The translations under genes were made by a program, and so were the position numbers. 37,589 bases of DNA from CALBZH01 sp964538515 (GTDB lineage: Bacteria > Desulfobacterota > Syntrophobacteria > Syntrophobacterales > Syntrophobacteraceae). Below, one piece after another: positions 8,044-16,787 of the stretch (within the stretch, counting starts at the first letter, position 1; the number at the start of each line of letters is the position of its first letter). Location of the stretch: NCBI GenBank assembly GCA_964538515.1, contig CAZIEW010000058.1, forward strand, positions 1-37,589. Direction: 5' to 3'. The notes beneath the pieces were generated by a model. It did not search any database. It was not told where the DNA came from and worked only from the letters and a program-made list of their open reading frames with translations.

Positions 8044-10713
8044 TCACCGAGGCGCGTCGACGCGCAATGCTTCGATGTCGTTCAGGACGTCGTCGGGGTC
8101 CAGGAAATTCAGACTCCTTTGGCGCCCGACGGCAACGAGCAAGCCGACATCGGATTGGTGCACGATCCCGTCCTCGCGCGTCAACTCGATACGATAGCGA
8201 TGAACCCCTTCTTGGCGCGGCTGAAGCCACACCGCCCAGTGGGCCAGGTCTTCGGGCAGGGCGTTTTCACTTGGCAGCCTCTCCAGCGGAGCCCTTGCAA
8301 TTTCATCCCCGAACCGATTCAAAAAGAGAATCGAAGCCTGCATCGCCGCCGAGGAGCTGAAGACCTCGATGGAGAACGGGGGCGTCTCCCCATCATCGCC
8401 AGACTCGAGCCGGCGCACCTGAAGAGAGCCTGGCGCCGTTTCGGGCTTGATCCACATCGTGGCACCCCCGTGCTCGGTTTCAGGCAAAGGCGTGGCTTCG
8501 CGAGCCCACTTCAGACGGCGCAACAGCGCGACGCCGTCCCGCGCGCGGTCGCTCGACCGCACCCCCCGCGCTGCCGCCAGCAGCTCCGGAAGCCAGAGAT
8601 CCCGGGGTAGGCGGCGCTTCCAGGAGCTTTGCTCGCCTGGAAAATTCAGTCGATAGGCATCTTCCAGCATGAAAATGTCCGTCAGCTGCAGCACGACCAT
8701 CGCCGGCGTCCTCTCGGGCTCGAAGCCCTCAAGCACGGCGTGCGGCGCGACCACCATTTTCAGGATCATCGCGTTGACGTCGCCCTTCAGTTCACCAAGA
8801 TAGTCTTCGAGCTCCTCTTCACGCCGTTCGGGCCAGAAGAGACGCAGCAGCTTCTCTTTGTCCTCCCGCTTCAAAAGCCGCCAAGCGACCGGAGTGGCGT
8901 AAGAATCATGGACGCCGAGGGTAGCGCAGTTGTTCCGCTCGAACTTCGCCGGGTGGTACCGTCCCCCCTCTTCCAGCCCCCAGATGACGGGAATGAGCGG
9001 GTAGCCTCCGGGTCGCTTCGAAGAGGCCAGCATCTGCTCCGTGACATTGCCCAAGGTCTCCAGCACCACGACCATGCCGCTTTCCTGGGCAAACCGGTCG
9101 AAGTCATACAAGATCGCCTCACCGGGGCCGGTCCGGTAATACGCCATGCGGACACTGTCGGTCGGCCTTGGAGCTTGGTCGGGGTCCTCGGGAAAGAGCC
9201 ATTCGGAGGTGAATCCGTCATCGTCTGCCCTGCGATTCGGCGTAATCCTGAGAAACTGCCAATAGGGCTGGTTTCGAAAAATCCTATCTTCCGTTTGCCA
9301 CTGAAAGTGCCAGGAAGACTCCTGCCGCTGACGCTGTCCGAGCTCCTCTCCGCTCAGCTTGCGGCATACCATGACCAGGTTCCCTTCCGTCCGAAGCGCC
9401 CCATCTTCGTCGAAGAGCAGATCGAGCACATCCCGAGGAGCTCGTGGACAGAGCTCTCCCGGATGAAGCAGCGCATCGAGGATCAGCTCGCGCGCCCGTT
9501 GGCACGCATCCCGTCTGGCCTCTTCGGTCCCCATCTCAAGAGCCTGCTCCCGGATTTCATGAATGGACTCGAAAACCCCCAGCCGCTCGAGGGTGAGCTC
9601 CTCATTCACATCCTGGCGGAACACGAAGACATGATAATATCCCGGCACATGGTCGATCCGAATGTAGGTGACCCCGAGGCGCCGGTAAGCCAGAAAAACG
9701 CTTCGGATATAATCCAGGGACTCGGCGGCCTCGTAATTGTAGACGGTGAACTGCCAGATCTGCCCCAGGGGCGTTTCCTTCTTGCCCGGAACACCCTGTA
9801 CTTCAATCCGTTGGTAGCCTGTCTCCGGCCCTCCCATGGAGACCATTTCGGGGTGCTGCCAAACGCGTGCATCCGCGGGAGCAAAGGGCATGTCCATCAT
9901 GATCCGAACCCCGTGCTTGGTCGCGTAGGCGACGAATGTCTCCCACTGCTTGTACAGCACGAACTGGACAAAGGAATGAAACAGGATCCCGTCGTGGTGT
10001 CGGTCTTTGGCGCGCGCCAAAGCCTCCGGCAACCGCTCACTGATCCCTGGCTCATAACGGCTCCAGACCCGCCAGTCCCAACCGATTTCGGGGTCTCTCG
10101 CCATGTATTCCTGCTTCAACAGGAAGTAGAGGATATCGTCGACCAGCCAGTCCCGGTTGGCCTCCCGAAACGCCTCAAACTCCCGCCAGGAGGGCAGCTC
10201 CCGATGCTGAGCGACTACCGACCAGACGCGCTGCAGCGTTTGCAGCTTCAGCTGCCAGATGGCCTCGTGGTCGATCTCGTCGGAATCGCGCAGACTCTGG
10301 ATGGTTTCGTAACGCTCGCCCACGATCACTCGCAGGGGCTCGACATCCATGCCCTCGTTCTCGAGGCCGTTGATCAAGCCGGGGATTCCCAGATACTCGA
10401 GGTCCATGGCCTGGGGGCTCAGTACCGAGTAGGGCGAGTGGAACGCGGCGGACCATACGATGGGAAGCATTTGAAGGATGTGGAGCCCCATCGCGGCGGC
10501 AAAATCGACGGCATCGCGGGCGGAGACAAAATCCCCGATCCCCCAATCATAACGGCTGTCGGACGGATCCACGGTTGTCGAGCGCATGTGGTGAAAGGGC
10601 AGAAAGATCCCGTCCACCAAGCCACCGACCCGAACGGGCGAAATAAAACGCTCGCTCCCGGGCCGGCTCGACGCGATTTCCGGTGCGGTGTCAAGAACAT
10701 CAAGCTTTGGCAT
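8044..10713 (-). CDS. malQ: GH77 4-alpha-glucanotransferase (DPE2-like)
   Basis: Transfers alpha-1,4-glucan segments between maltooligosaccharides (amylomaltase/disproportionating reaction). Landmarks by residue: GIGDF at 58-62, YSVLSPQAMD at 95-104, MDMPFAPADARVW near 273-285 and NYEAAE near 326. The nucleophile is Asp354 in RIDH, the acid/base Glu552 in LETLG, and the stabilising Asp603 in VHDSYATP. At 889 residues it is much longer than ordinary MalQ. About 200 residues separate the first two catalytic acids instead of about 50, an insertion of roughly 150 residues like that of plant-type DPE2, but there is no N-terminal starch-binding domain. About 150 C-terminal residues extend past the barrel and are unassigned. 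The start ATG 10713 lies inside the 3' end of the kinase gene (14-base overlap), so the two are probably translationally coupled. Confidence 0.9.
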   Translation of the reverse strand: MPKLDVLDTAPEIASSRPGSERFISPVRVGGLVDGIFLPFHHMRSTTVDPSDSRYDWGIGDFVSARDAVDFAAAMGLHILQMLPIVWSAAFHSPYSVLSPQAMDLEYLGIPGLINGLENEGMDVEPLRVIVGERYETIQSLRDSDEIDHEAIWQLKLQTLQRVWSVVAQHRELPSWREFEAFREANRDWLVDDILYFLLKQEYMARDPEIGWDWRVWSRYEPGISERLPEALARAKDRHHDGILFHSFVQFVLYKQWETFVAYATKHGVRIMMDMPFAPADARVWQHPEMVSMGGPETGYQRIEVQGVPGKKETPLGQIWQFTVYNYEAAESLDYIRSVFLAYRRLGVTYIRIDHVPGYYHVFVFRQDVNEELTLERLGVFESIHEIREQALEMGTEEARRDACQRARELILDALLHPGELCPRAPRDVLDLLFDEDGALRTEGNLVMVCRKLSGEELGQRQRQESSWHFQWQTEDRIFRNQPYWQFLRITPNRRADDDGFTSEWLFPEDPDQAPRPTDSVRMAYYRTGPGEAILYDFDRFAQESGMVVVLETLGNVTEQMLASSKRPGGYPLIPVIWGLEEGGRYHPAKFERNNCATLGVHDSYATPVAWRLLKREDKEKLLRLFWPERREEELEDYLGELKGDVNAMILKMVVAPHAVLEGFEPERTPAMVVLQLTDIFMLEDAYRLNFPGEQSSWKRRLPRDLWLPELLAAARGVRSSDRARDGVALLRRLKWAREATPLPETEHGGATMWIKPETAPGSLQVRRLESGDDGETPPFSIEVFSSSAAMQASILFLNRFGDEIARAPLERLPSENALPEDLAHWAVWLQPRQEGVHRYRIELTREDGIVHQSDVGLLVAVGRQRSLNFLDPDDVLNDIEALRVDAPR

Positions 10714-12529
10714 GGCTGTTCAAATCGACATGAGGCGTCAACTGCAGAATGCGACCGGCGGGAATGGCTTCCCAACCGATATCTCTCCCGTAGGTTTCGT
10801 AACACAGCTCGTGAAGCGCACGAAAAACAACCCAAAAATCGACGATGGATCGAGCCAGTCCTCGATCCCAATCGGCCAGGATTGCCTCTTCCATGTGGTT
10901 TTGCTCGACCTGATCCAGATACCCCTGAACAAAACTCTCACTCACAGAAGCCGACCATTCATGGATCGTCGCAAGGATCTCCGGCGTCAGCCCATCGATC
11001 CCGGCTTCCTCCGCGGCAAGTTGACCCGCCAGAGCCAGCGAGGCTTTCCTTGCCGGTTCCCTGTGTGCGGGATCTTCGGCCGGCAGCAGCCCGAGGAGCG
11101 TGTACAGCTCAATGTTTCCAACATACCAAAATCCTTGAAGCGCTCCCGCAACGTCAACCAGCAGGTTTTGCCTTGCGTCGTAATCGTGATCGACCCTCTC
11201 CTTGGCGGGCTCTCCCTCGAAATCCATCCAGCGAACCCGCCGCGCTAGCGACTCGGCGGCCTTGAGGGCCGCATCTTCTCTTCCAGAAGCCACAAGATCA
11301 AACAAGCACCCAATCGGATTGCCGCTCCCCGCCGCATCGATCAAGCCCTGAGCAGTGCTCAGATCGCCATGGACCTGCGCCTTCATCAGCCTTCCGGACA
11401 GCTTGAAGAGGTGCTCCGGCAGCTCGAAAGGAGACAGAGCGCGCAGTCGCCCCACCAGGTCCCGAAGCACGCTGTCTCCAGGTCGCCGTCCCGATCGCTG
11501 CTCAAGGGACCGAACGCCGCGCTCGTATCGGTTGCGTGCGGTGCTGCACCAACGCCCCAGATCGGCCTCCGACACCTGGATGGCCTCAAACCCGGGCTTA
11601 CCGCTTTGCAGAAAAGCGTGATGGAAATCCGAAACGGTCCCGGCAAGGAGCCGTGACACCGTGCTGGTCGCCTTCCGATTGAGAGCACGTCTCCCGACAT
11701 CGCATTGATTTCCAGCTTGGATCAGCTGCAACAGAGCGGTGCCGAAGACTTTCCCCGCATCGTCACGGCCCTCGATCTTGTCCATCAGGAGCATGAGCGG
11801 CACCGATGTGCCGGTCGCCCGATTTTGGTAACAGCAAACCCCATGCAGCTGGGGCATATTCCGATAACCGGCGGCCGCGAGGGCTTCATAGCGAGCCATC
11901 TCCATATTCGGCGGCCATCGTCGTCCGGCAGCCTCCGCCTCGCCCCGCATGTCCTTGTAGCTCTTGACAATGAGCCCGCCCACATTCGTCGATACTTGCG
12001 TCAGTACATTGGATGTGGAGACAGCCAACGGCTTCGCGACAACCCTTGAGATGTCAACCGCTTCCAAACGTGAACCATACGTTAAAAAGCTGACGTTATT
12101 GTTAGCTTCTGTAATGATAGACTTTCTCGATTGAAGCGCTTTCAGAAAGAAACGCTGAAATAGGCTGCTATGCTCAGCAAGATGAACATACTCATCTCCA
12201 TCCATCATAACGAGCTTAATGACGCTTTCTTTATCAATTCCGGGAAGGCGTTTGCAGGAAATCAGCAGCGGCATAAAATAGCGTTTTTGATATTCAATCC
12301 CCGATTCATGCTGGAGCAATAATACTAAAATCACTCCACATATCCACGTTCCGTCGTCTACATCAACGAGGAATCGATCCTCAAATGCAATGTAGAGAAT
12401 TTCCGCATCCTTATCCATAAACCAGCGCTTTGACCTGAGCCAATCCAACCACGGTGGATGCGAAACAAGGATCTCCCCCAGGCTCGACCTGAGCTCAGCG
12501 GTACGGATTGACGGGAGATCCCATTGCAT
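10700..12529 (-). CDS. maltokinase-like aminoglycoside-phosphotransferase-fold protein
   Basis: Resembles maltokinase (Mak/Pep2), which phosphorylates maltose to maltose-1-phosphate with ATP. Numbering from ATG 12529: an N-terminal cap domain with a W-L-R-S-K-R-W-F motif near 30-37, NNNVSFLTYG near 143-152, an ATP-lysine candidate Lys189 in IVKSYKD, the catalytic HGDLSTAQ (Asp389, with Gln where APH kinases have Asn, as in maltokinases) and WMDFEGEP (Asp436). About 37 residues separate these last two motifs, more than usual. Overall similarity to described maltokinases is distant, so substrate is uncertain. The frame also permits TTG 12559 and ATG 12535; I chose ATG 12529 because AGAGG lies eight bases upstream. 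The first third of the gene is notably AT-rich compared with the rest. Confidence 0.72.
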   Translation of the reverse strand: MQWDLPSIRTAELRSSLGEILVSHPPWLDWLRSKRWFMDKDAEILYIAFEDRFLVDVDDGTWICGVILVLLLQHESGIEYQKRYFMPLLISCKRLPGIDKESVIKLVMMDGDEYVHLAEHSSLFQRFFLKALQSRKSIITEANNNVSFLTYGSRLEAVDISRVVAKPLAVSTSNVLTQVSTNVGGLIVKSYKDMRGEAEAAGRRWPPNMEMARYEALAAAGYRNMPQLHGVCCYQNRATGTSVPLMLLMDKIEGRDDAGKVFGTALLQLIQAGNQCDVGRRALNRKATSTVSRLLAGTVSDFHHAFLQSGKPGFEAIQVSEADLGRWCSTARNRYERGVRSLEQRSGRRPGDSVLRDLVGRLRALSPFELPEHLFKLSGRLMKAQVHGDLSTAQGLIDAAGSGNPIGCLFDLVASGREDAALKAAESLARRVRWMDFEGEPAKERVDHDYDARQNLLVDVAGALQGFWYVGNIELYTLLGLLPAEDPAHREPARKASLALAGQLAAEEAGIDGLTPEILATIHEWSASVSESFVQGYLDQVEQNHMEEAILADWDRGLARSIVDFWVVFRALHELCYETYGRDIGWEAIPAGRILQLTPHVDLNSHAKA

Positions 12530-12694
12530 AGCCATCGCCTCTTCTGCATTTGCTTTCAACCGGCAGTCTGATTCCGACTATTTACCGATTCGTGCTCCAT
12601 ATCGCAAAGGAAGATTTTCGAAAACGAGCGCTTGAATTTATGCATCCACTGTGCGAAGCAGGTTGGAAACCATCTTCAGCGAAGGGGCATTCCT
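12530..12694. promoter_or_regulatory. divergent promoter region between kinase and glgX
   Basis: These 165 bases must hold the start signals for both the minus-strand kinase/GH77 operon and plus-strand glgX, so shared control is plausible. I found only weak hexamers (for example TTGCGA, 17 bases, TAAATA on the minus strand), so no exact promoter is claimed. Confidence 0.4.
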
Positions 12695-14845
12695 ATGAGC
12701 GCAGGCGCAAGAGCACGGCCAAGACCAAGAATGCGGCAGGGTGAGAGCTTCCCACTCGGCGCTTGGGTTCAGCGTGGCGGAACGAACTTCAGTGTCTTTT
12801 CGAAGAGCGCGACCCTCATCGAGCTGCTTCTCTTCGACCGGGTGGATGACGCGGAGCCGGCCACGGTCATCAAGCTCGACCCCGGGAAAAACCGTACTTA
12901 CCACTATTGGCACGTTTGTCTGCCCGGAATCAGGACCGGTCAGATCTACGCTTATCGAGCCCATGGACCGTTCGACCCGGCCAGAGGGTTTCGATTCGAC
13001 CCTCAGAAGGTGCTTTTGGATCCGTATGGCCGCGCGGTGGTTGTACCGCCCCATTACGACAAGGGGGCGGCTTCCATTCCAGGCGACAATACCCCGTACG
13101 CAATGAAAAACGTGGTGGTCGATACGCGGGACTACGACTGGGAGGGGGATTCGCCCCTCAAGCACCCGTTTGACCGAACAATCATTTACGAAATGCATGT
13201 GCGCGGCTTTACCGCACATCCAAGCTCCGGCGTCTCAGCCGCAAAGCGGGGAACTTATGCCGGGCTCATTGAAAAGATCCCTTATCTCAAGGACCTGGGA
13301 ATCACGGCGGTTGAGCTCATGCCCGTCTTTCAGTTCGATCCCTTCGATGCACCACTGGGGCATGTCAATTATTGGGGCTACTGCCCCGTGGGCTTTTTCG
13401 CCCCGCACACCGCCTACAGCTCAGATCCGACCCCCATCGGAGCTCTGAACGAATTCCGAGACATGGTTAAAGCACTCCACCGGGCGGACATCGAAGTGAT
13501 CCTGGACGTCGTGTTCAATCACACGGCGGAGGGAGATCACACGGGGCCCACCCTCTCCTTTCGCGGGCTCGAAAACAACGTCTATTACACCCTCGATGAA
13601 ACCGACAAGGCCCGCTACGCCAACTACACGGGCACCGGCAACACCCTGAACGCCAATCAGCCCATCGTGCGCCGCATGATCCTGGACAGCCTCCGGTACT
13701 GGGTCAGGGAGATGCACATCGACGGCTTCCGCTTCGACCTCGCCTCGATCCTATGCCGGGATGAAAAGGGAAAACCGCTCGAAAACCCACCCGTGATCTG
13801 GGACATCGAATCGGACCCGATCCTCGCCGGCACGAAGCTCATTGCCGAAGCATGGGACGCGGGTGGACTCTACCATGTGGGTACGTTTGTGGGTGACACC
13901 TGGCAGGAATGGAACGGACGTTTCCGAGACGACATCCGAAGCTTCATGCGGGGTGACTGCGGAACGGTGACCAGCTTTGCAAGCCGTATCCTGGGCAGCC
14001 CGGACATTTATTCCCACAAAGAGCGCGAGCCCGAGCAGAGCATCAACTTCGTGACGTGCCACGACGGTTTTACGCTGAACGATCTCGTGTCCTACGACAA
14101 GAAGCACAACGAGGACAACGGAGAAGACAACCGGGACGGCTCCGACGACAACCGCAGCTGGAACTGCGGCGTCGAAGGACCGACGGAGGATCCCGCCATC
14201 GAACGGCTGCGGAACCGGCAGATCAAGAACTTCCTCGCCATCACCCTGCTCGCCCTAGGAACCCCCATGGTCTTGATGGGCGATGAAATGCGGCGAACAC
14301 AACGGGGCAACAACAATGCTTACTGCCAGGACAACGAGCTGAGCTGGGTCGACTGGACGCTCTTGAAGAAGCACTGGGACATCCACCGGTTTCTTCAGCG
14401 ACTCGTCGATCACCGGTTGGCCCAGCGGCCCGTCACGCGGGGGCAGTCCAAGAGCCTGAGCCAGCTCCTGCTGGATGCCCGCTTTCAATGGCACGGCGTC
14501 AAGCGCGACCAGCCGGACTGGGGCTACCATTCCCACAGCCTGGCCCTGACGGCACACTTGCGCAGGGGAAGGGTCGTTTTGCATCTCATGGTGAATGCCT
14601 ATTGGGAGCCGCTGGAATTCGAGCTCCCAGAGATCGGGCGGGGAGCAAACGGCGGGTGGCGGCGTTGGATCGACACTTACCTGGATCCGCCTCGAGACAT
14701 CTGCGACTGGTCGGAAGCGGAGCAGGTCGAAGGATCGGCGTACCGTGTTCAGGCCCGGTCGCTCGCCGTGCTGCTTCAACAATTGCCGGCCAAGAGACGG
14801 TCGAGAAAAAAGGAGGGGGGTCCCCTCACCATGCCCAAGACCTAG
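12695..14845 (+). CDS. glgX: glycogen debranching enzyme GlgX (GH13_11)
   Basis: Hydrolyses alpha-1,6 branch linkages of glycogen or limit dextrin in the cytoplasm. The 716-residue protein has the N-terminal CBM48-like domain (about 18-115: GAWVQRGGTNFSVFS and YAYRAHGPFDP) followed by the GH13 barrel. Its four conserved regions are DVVFNHTAEG at 271-280, GFRFDLASIL with nucleophile Asp348, IAEAWD with acid/base Glu385, and FVTCHDGFTLND with Asp457. Length matches GlgX/isoamylase-type enzymes. The start ATG 12695 has GAAGGGG eight bases upstream; the frame opens earlier at 12632 without support. It diverges from the kinase/GH77 operon, placing three alpha-glucan enzymes together. No glycogen synthase, branching enzyme, GlgE or TreS lies in the window. 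Confidence 0.95.
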   Translation: MSAGARARPRPRMRQGESFPLGAWVQRGGTNFSVFSKSATLIELLLFDRVDDAEPATVIKLDPGKNRTYHYWHVCLPGIRTGQIYAYRAHGPFDPARGFRFDPQKVLLDPYGRAVVVPPHYDKGAASIPGDNTPYAMKNVVVDTRDYDWEGDSPLKHPFDRTIIYEMHVRGFTAHPSSGVSAAKRGTYAGLIEKIPYLKDLGITAVELMPVFQFDPFDAPLGHVNYWGYCPVGFFAPHTAYSSDPTPIGALNEFRDMVKALHRADIEVILDVVFNHTAEGDHTGPTLSFRGLENNVYYTLDETDKARYANYTGTGNTLNANQPIVRRMILDSLRYWVREMHIDGFRFDLASILCRDEKGKPLENPPVIWDIESDPILAGTKLIAEAWDAGGLYHVGTFVGDTWQEWNGRFRDDIRSFMRGDCGTVTSFASRILGSPDIYSHKEREPEQSINFVTCHDGFTLNDLVSYDKKHNEDNGEDNRDGSDDNRSWNCGVEGPTEDPAIERLRNRQIKNFLAITLLALGTPMVLMGDEMRRTQRGNNNAYCQDNELSWVDWTLLKKHWDIHRFLQRLVDHRLAQRPVTRGQSKSLSQLLLDARFQWHGVKRDQPDWGYHSHSLALTAHLRRGRVVLHLMVNAYWEPLEFELPEIGRGANGGWRRWIDTYLDPPRDICDWSEAEQVEGSAYRVQARSLAVLLQQLPAKRRSRKKEGGPLTMPKT

Positions 14846-14856
14846 GGGCGGGATAA

Positions 14857-16083
14857 TCAGGGAGACGAAGGATGCCGCTCGAGCCAGGTCTCGATGCGGT
14901 CAAAGGCTTCGTTGATGTCCGCTTCCGTGCCGCCAAACGAAAGCCGAATATGGCCTTCGCCTGTGGGGCCGAAGGCCGACCCCGGAATGGTGATCACCCG
15001 CGCCTCGTTGAGCAGACGGAGCGCGATCGTCATGGAATCCACGGCGGGGGCGAGATAGCGTGCCATGAGATAATAAGCCCCTTGAGGTGCCACGTAGTGA
15101 AAATGCCGTGACAACCGGTCGAGCCGTTGGCAGGTGAGATCTCGCCTGAGCGCCAGAGTTTGTCGAATGGCATCCACACAGTCCTGAGGACCCTTCAGGG
15201 CGGCCAGGGCCGCGTGCTGGGACAGCGTGGGTGCGCAGATGGCCACGGCGTCGTGGACCTTCATGATGTGGTCGAGCACCCCTTCCGAAGCGTAAACGTA
15301 ACCCACCCGCCAACCCGTCATGGCATATTTTTTCGAGAAGCTGAACGTTGCTATGAGCCGTTCCTTGAGCTCGGGAAGCGCCGCGAGACTGAAATGGGGA
15401 CGGTTCTCGTAGACGAGGAAATCGTACGTTTCATCGGCGATCACGAAAAAGTCATGCTCACACGCCAGAGCGGCCACCGCTCGGAGATCCTCTTCCCGAA
15501 AGTGAGCCCCCGTGGGATTGTGCGGATTACACAGGATGACAGCGCGGGTCCTCGGGGTGATCGCACGGCGAATCCCGTCCACGTCCAGCTGCCACTCCGA
15601 TTCGGAAAGCGGCACAAACACCGGAACGCCTTCCGCCAACAGAACCTGCTCGATGTGGGAGGCATAATTGGGGGACGGCAGGATGACCTCATCGCCCCGG
15701 TCCACAACTGTCAGAACTCCCGCAGCGAGCCCCTCCATGGCCCCCACCGTGATACAAACCTCACGGTAAGGATCCACGGCAATCCCGCGGCTGCGCTCGA
15801 GATGCTCGGCCACGGCCTCTCGGAGGGCACCCATTCCGGGACCCAGGGTGTATTGCCCGCACCGGGCGTCCTCCCTCATGGCCCTCGAAACGGCCTCCAG
15901 GATGTGATCCGGCGTCGGAAAGCTCGGGATCCCCTGCCCCAAAGACACGCACCCCCCCACGCGGCTCGCGAGCAGCGGCATTTCCTTGATGGCCGAAATG
16001 CAGATCTGCGCAACCCGTCGACTGATCCCGTGGGCTCGATAGACCTTCCCCGATGCTTCCAACGCCGATCGTGATCCAGTCAT
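14857..16083 (-). CDS. class I/II PLP-dependent aminotransferase
   Basis: A fold-type I aminotransferase of about 408 residues. Numbering from ATG 16083: GQGIPSFPTPDHI near 50-62, the cofactor-stacking region VGAMEG near 113, NPHNPTG near 186-192, the PLP-phenol-binding ADET near 216, and the Schiff-base lysine Lys251 in SFSKKYAMTGWR. The C-terminal IRLSFGG carries the arginine that binds substrate carboxylate. Relatives include aspartate and aromatic aminotransferases; specificity cannot be read. It is the last gene of the amino-acid importer operon, 21 bases after a permease gene, so it probably transaminates the imported amino acid. GTG 16098 is an alternative start; I preferred ATG 16083 because of the GGATGAG stretch before it. 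It converges with glgX. Confidence 0.87.
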   Translation of the reverse strand: MTGSRSALEASGKVYRAHGISRRVAQICISAIKEMPLLASRVGGCVSLGQGIPSFPTPDHILEAVSRAMREDARCGQYTLGPGMGALREAVAEHLERSRGIAVDPYREVCITVGAMEGLAAGVLTVVDRGDEVILPSPNYASHIEQVLLAEGVPVFVPLSESEWQLDVDGIRRAITPRTRAVILCNPHNPTGAHFREEDLRAVAALACEHDFFVIADETYDFLVYENRPHFSLAALPELKERLIATFSFSKKYAMTGWRVGYVYASEGVLDHIMKVHDAVAICAPTLSQHAALAALKGPQDCVDAIRQTLALRRDLTCQRLDRLSRHFHYVAPQGAYYLMARYLAPAVDSMTIALRLLNEARVITIPGSAFGPTGEGHIRLSFGGTEADINEAFDRIETWLERHPSSP

Positions 16084-16104
16084 GCGCTTCTCATCCACGT
16101 GCTC

Positions 16105-16782
16105 TTAATTGGCCCGGCGCCGCTCGAACCCCGGGACGCTGAGACGGTCCTCGAAGTAGTGCAGCACCCAGCCGGCAACGGTCACCATGGCCAGGTAAAA
16201 GACTCCCACGGTGAAAAACACTTCCAGGTACTTAAAGGAATGCGAGGCCAGGATCTTCGCCTCGCCGGTAAGCTCGATGCAGGTCACCATGTAAGCCAAG
16301 GAGGAGTACTTGATGAGGTAGATGATTTCGTTCCCGCAGCCCGGCAATGCCCGCCGAAAAGCCTGAGGCAAAATGATGGAGCGCACCATTTGAAACGTGC
16401 TGAAGCCCAGAGCCTGTGCCGCGAGATTCTGTCCCCGTTTGATGGAGAGAAGGGCCCCGCGGATGTACTCCGACTGATAAGCCCCGCTGCAAAGCGAGAA
16501 GCCGACGACGGACGCCGCATACGGCGACAGGTAGATCCCGAGATGAGGCAGTCCGAAATACCAGATGAAGAGCTGGACCACGAGGGGAACGCCACGGAAG
16601 AGCGTCGCGTAGCCATCGAAGGCCCGCGCCACCCCTCGGTGCCCGTAGACCCGCAGGGACCCGGCCAGCACGCCAACCGCCGTTCCCAGGAGCGCGGACG
16701 GCACAATCAGGAGCGCACTCATGCGTGTCCCTTTGATAAACGCCGGCAGCACCTCTTCGCGCAGGAACACAAACTCGTCCAT
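16105..16782 (-). CDS. polar amino-acid ABC transporter permease (second)
   Basis: A 225-residue inner-membrane permease of the HisM/GlnP (HAAAP) type, with about five hydrophobic helices. The ATPase-docking EAA loop is visible as AAQALGFSTFQMVRSIILPQ followed by LP-GCGNE at the expected place about 100 residues from the C-terminus, and FRGVPLVVQLFIWYFG is the typical second-helix segment. It follows the ATPase stop by five bases; ATG 16782 has GAAGGGG upstream. Together with the permease at 17567-18244 it should form the heterodimeric channel of the importer. Confidence 0.92.
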   Translation of the reverse strand: MDEFVFLREEVLPAFIKGTRMSALLIVPSALLGTAVGVLAGSLRVYGHRGVARAFDGYATLFRGVPLVVQLFIWYFGLPHLGIYLSPYAASVVGFSLCSGAYQSEYIRGALLSIKRGQNLAAQALGFSTFQMVRSIILPQAFRRALPGCGNEIIYLIKYSSLAYMVTCIELTGEAKILASHSFKYLEVFFTVGVFYLAMVTVAGWVLHYFEDRLSVPGFERRRAN

Positions 16783-16787
16783 GGCCG

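Noticed and set aside
8629..11265. An 878-codon plus-strand open frame across the GH77 and kinase genes.
   Set aside because: It is antisense to two genes with intact family motifs, and its predicted protein has Arg/Pro/His-rich, motif-free composition typical of a high-GC shadow frame.
15127..16074. A 315-codon plus-strand frame opposite the aminotransferase.
   Set aside because: Shadow of a gene with complete PLP-enzyme motifs; composition is Arg/Gly/His-rich.
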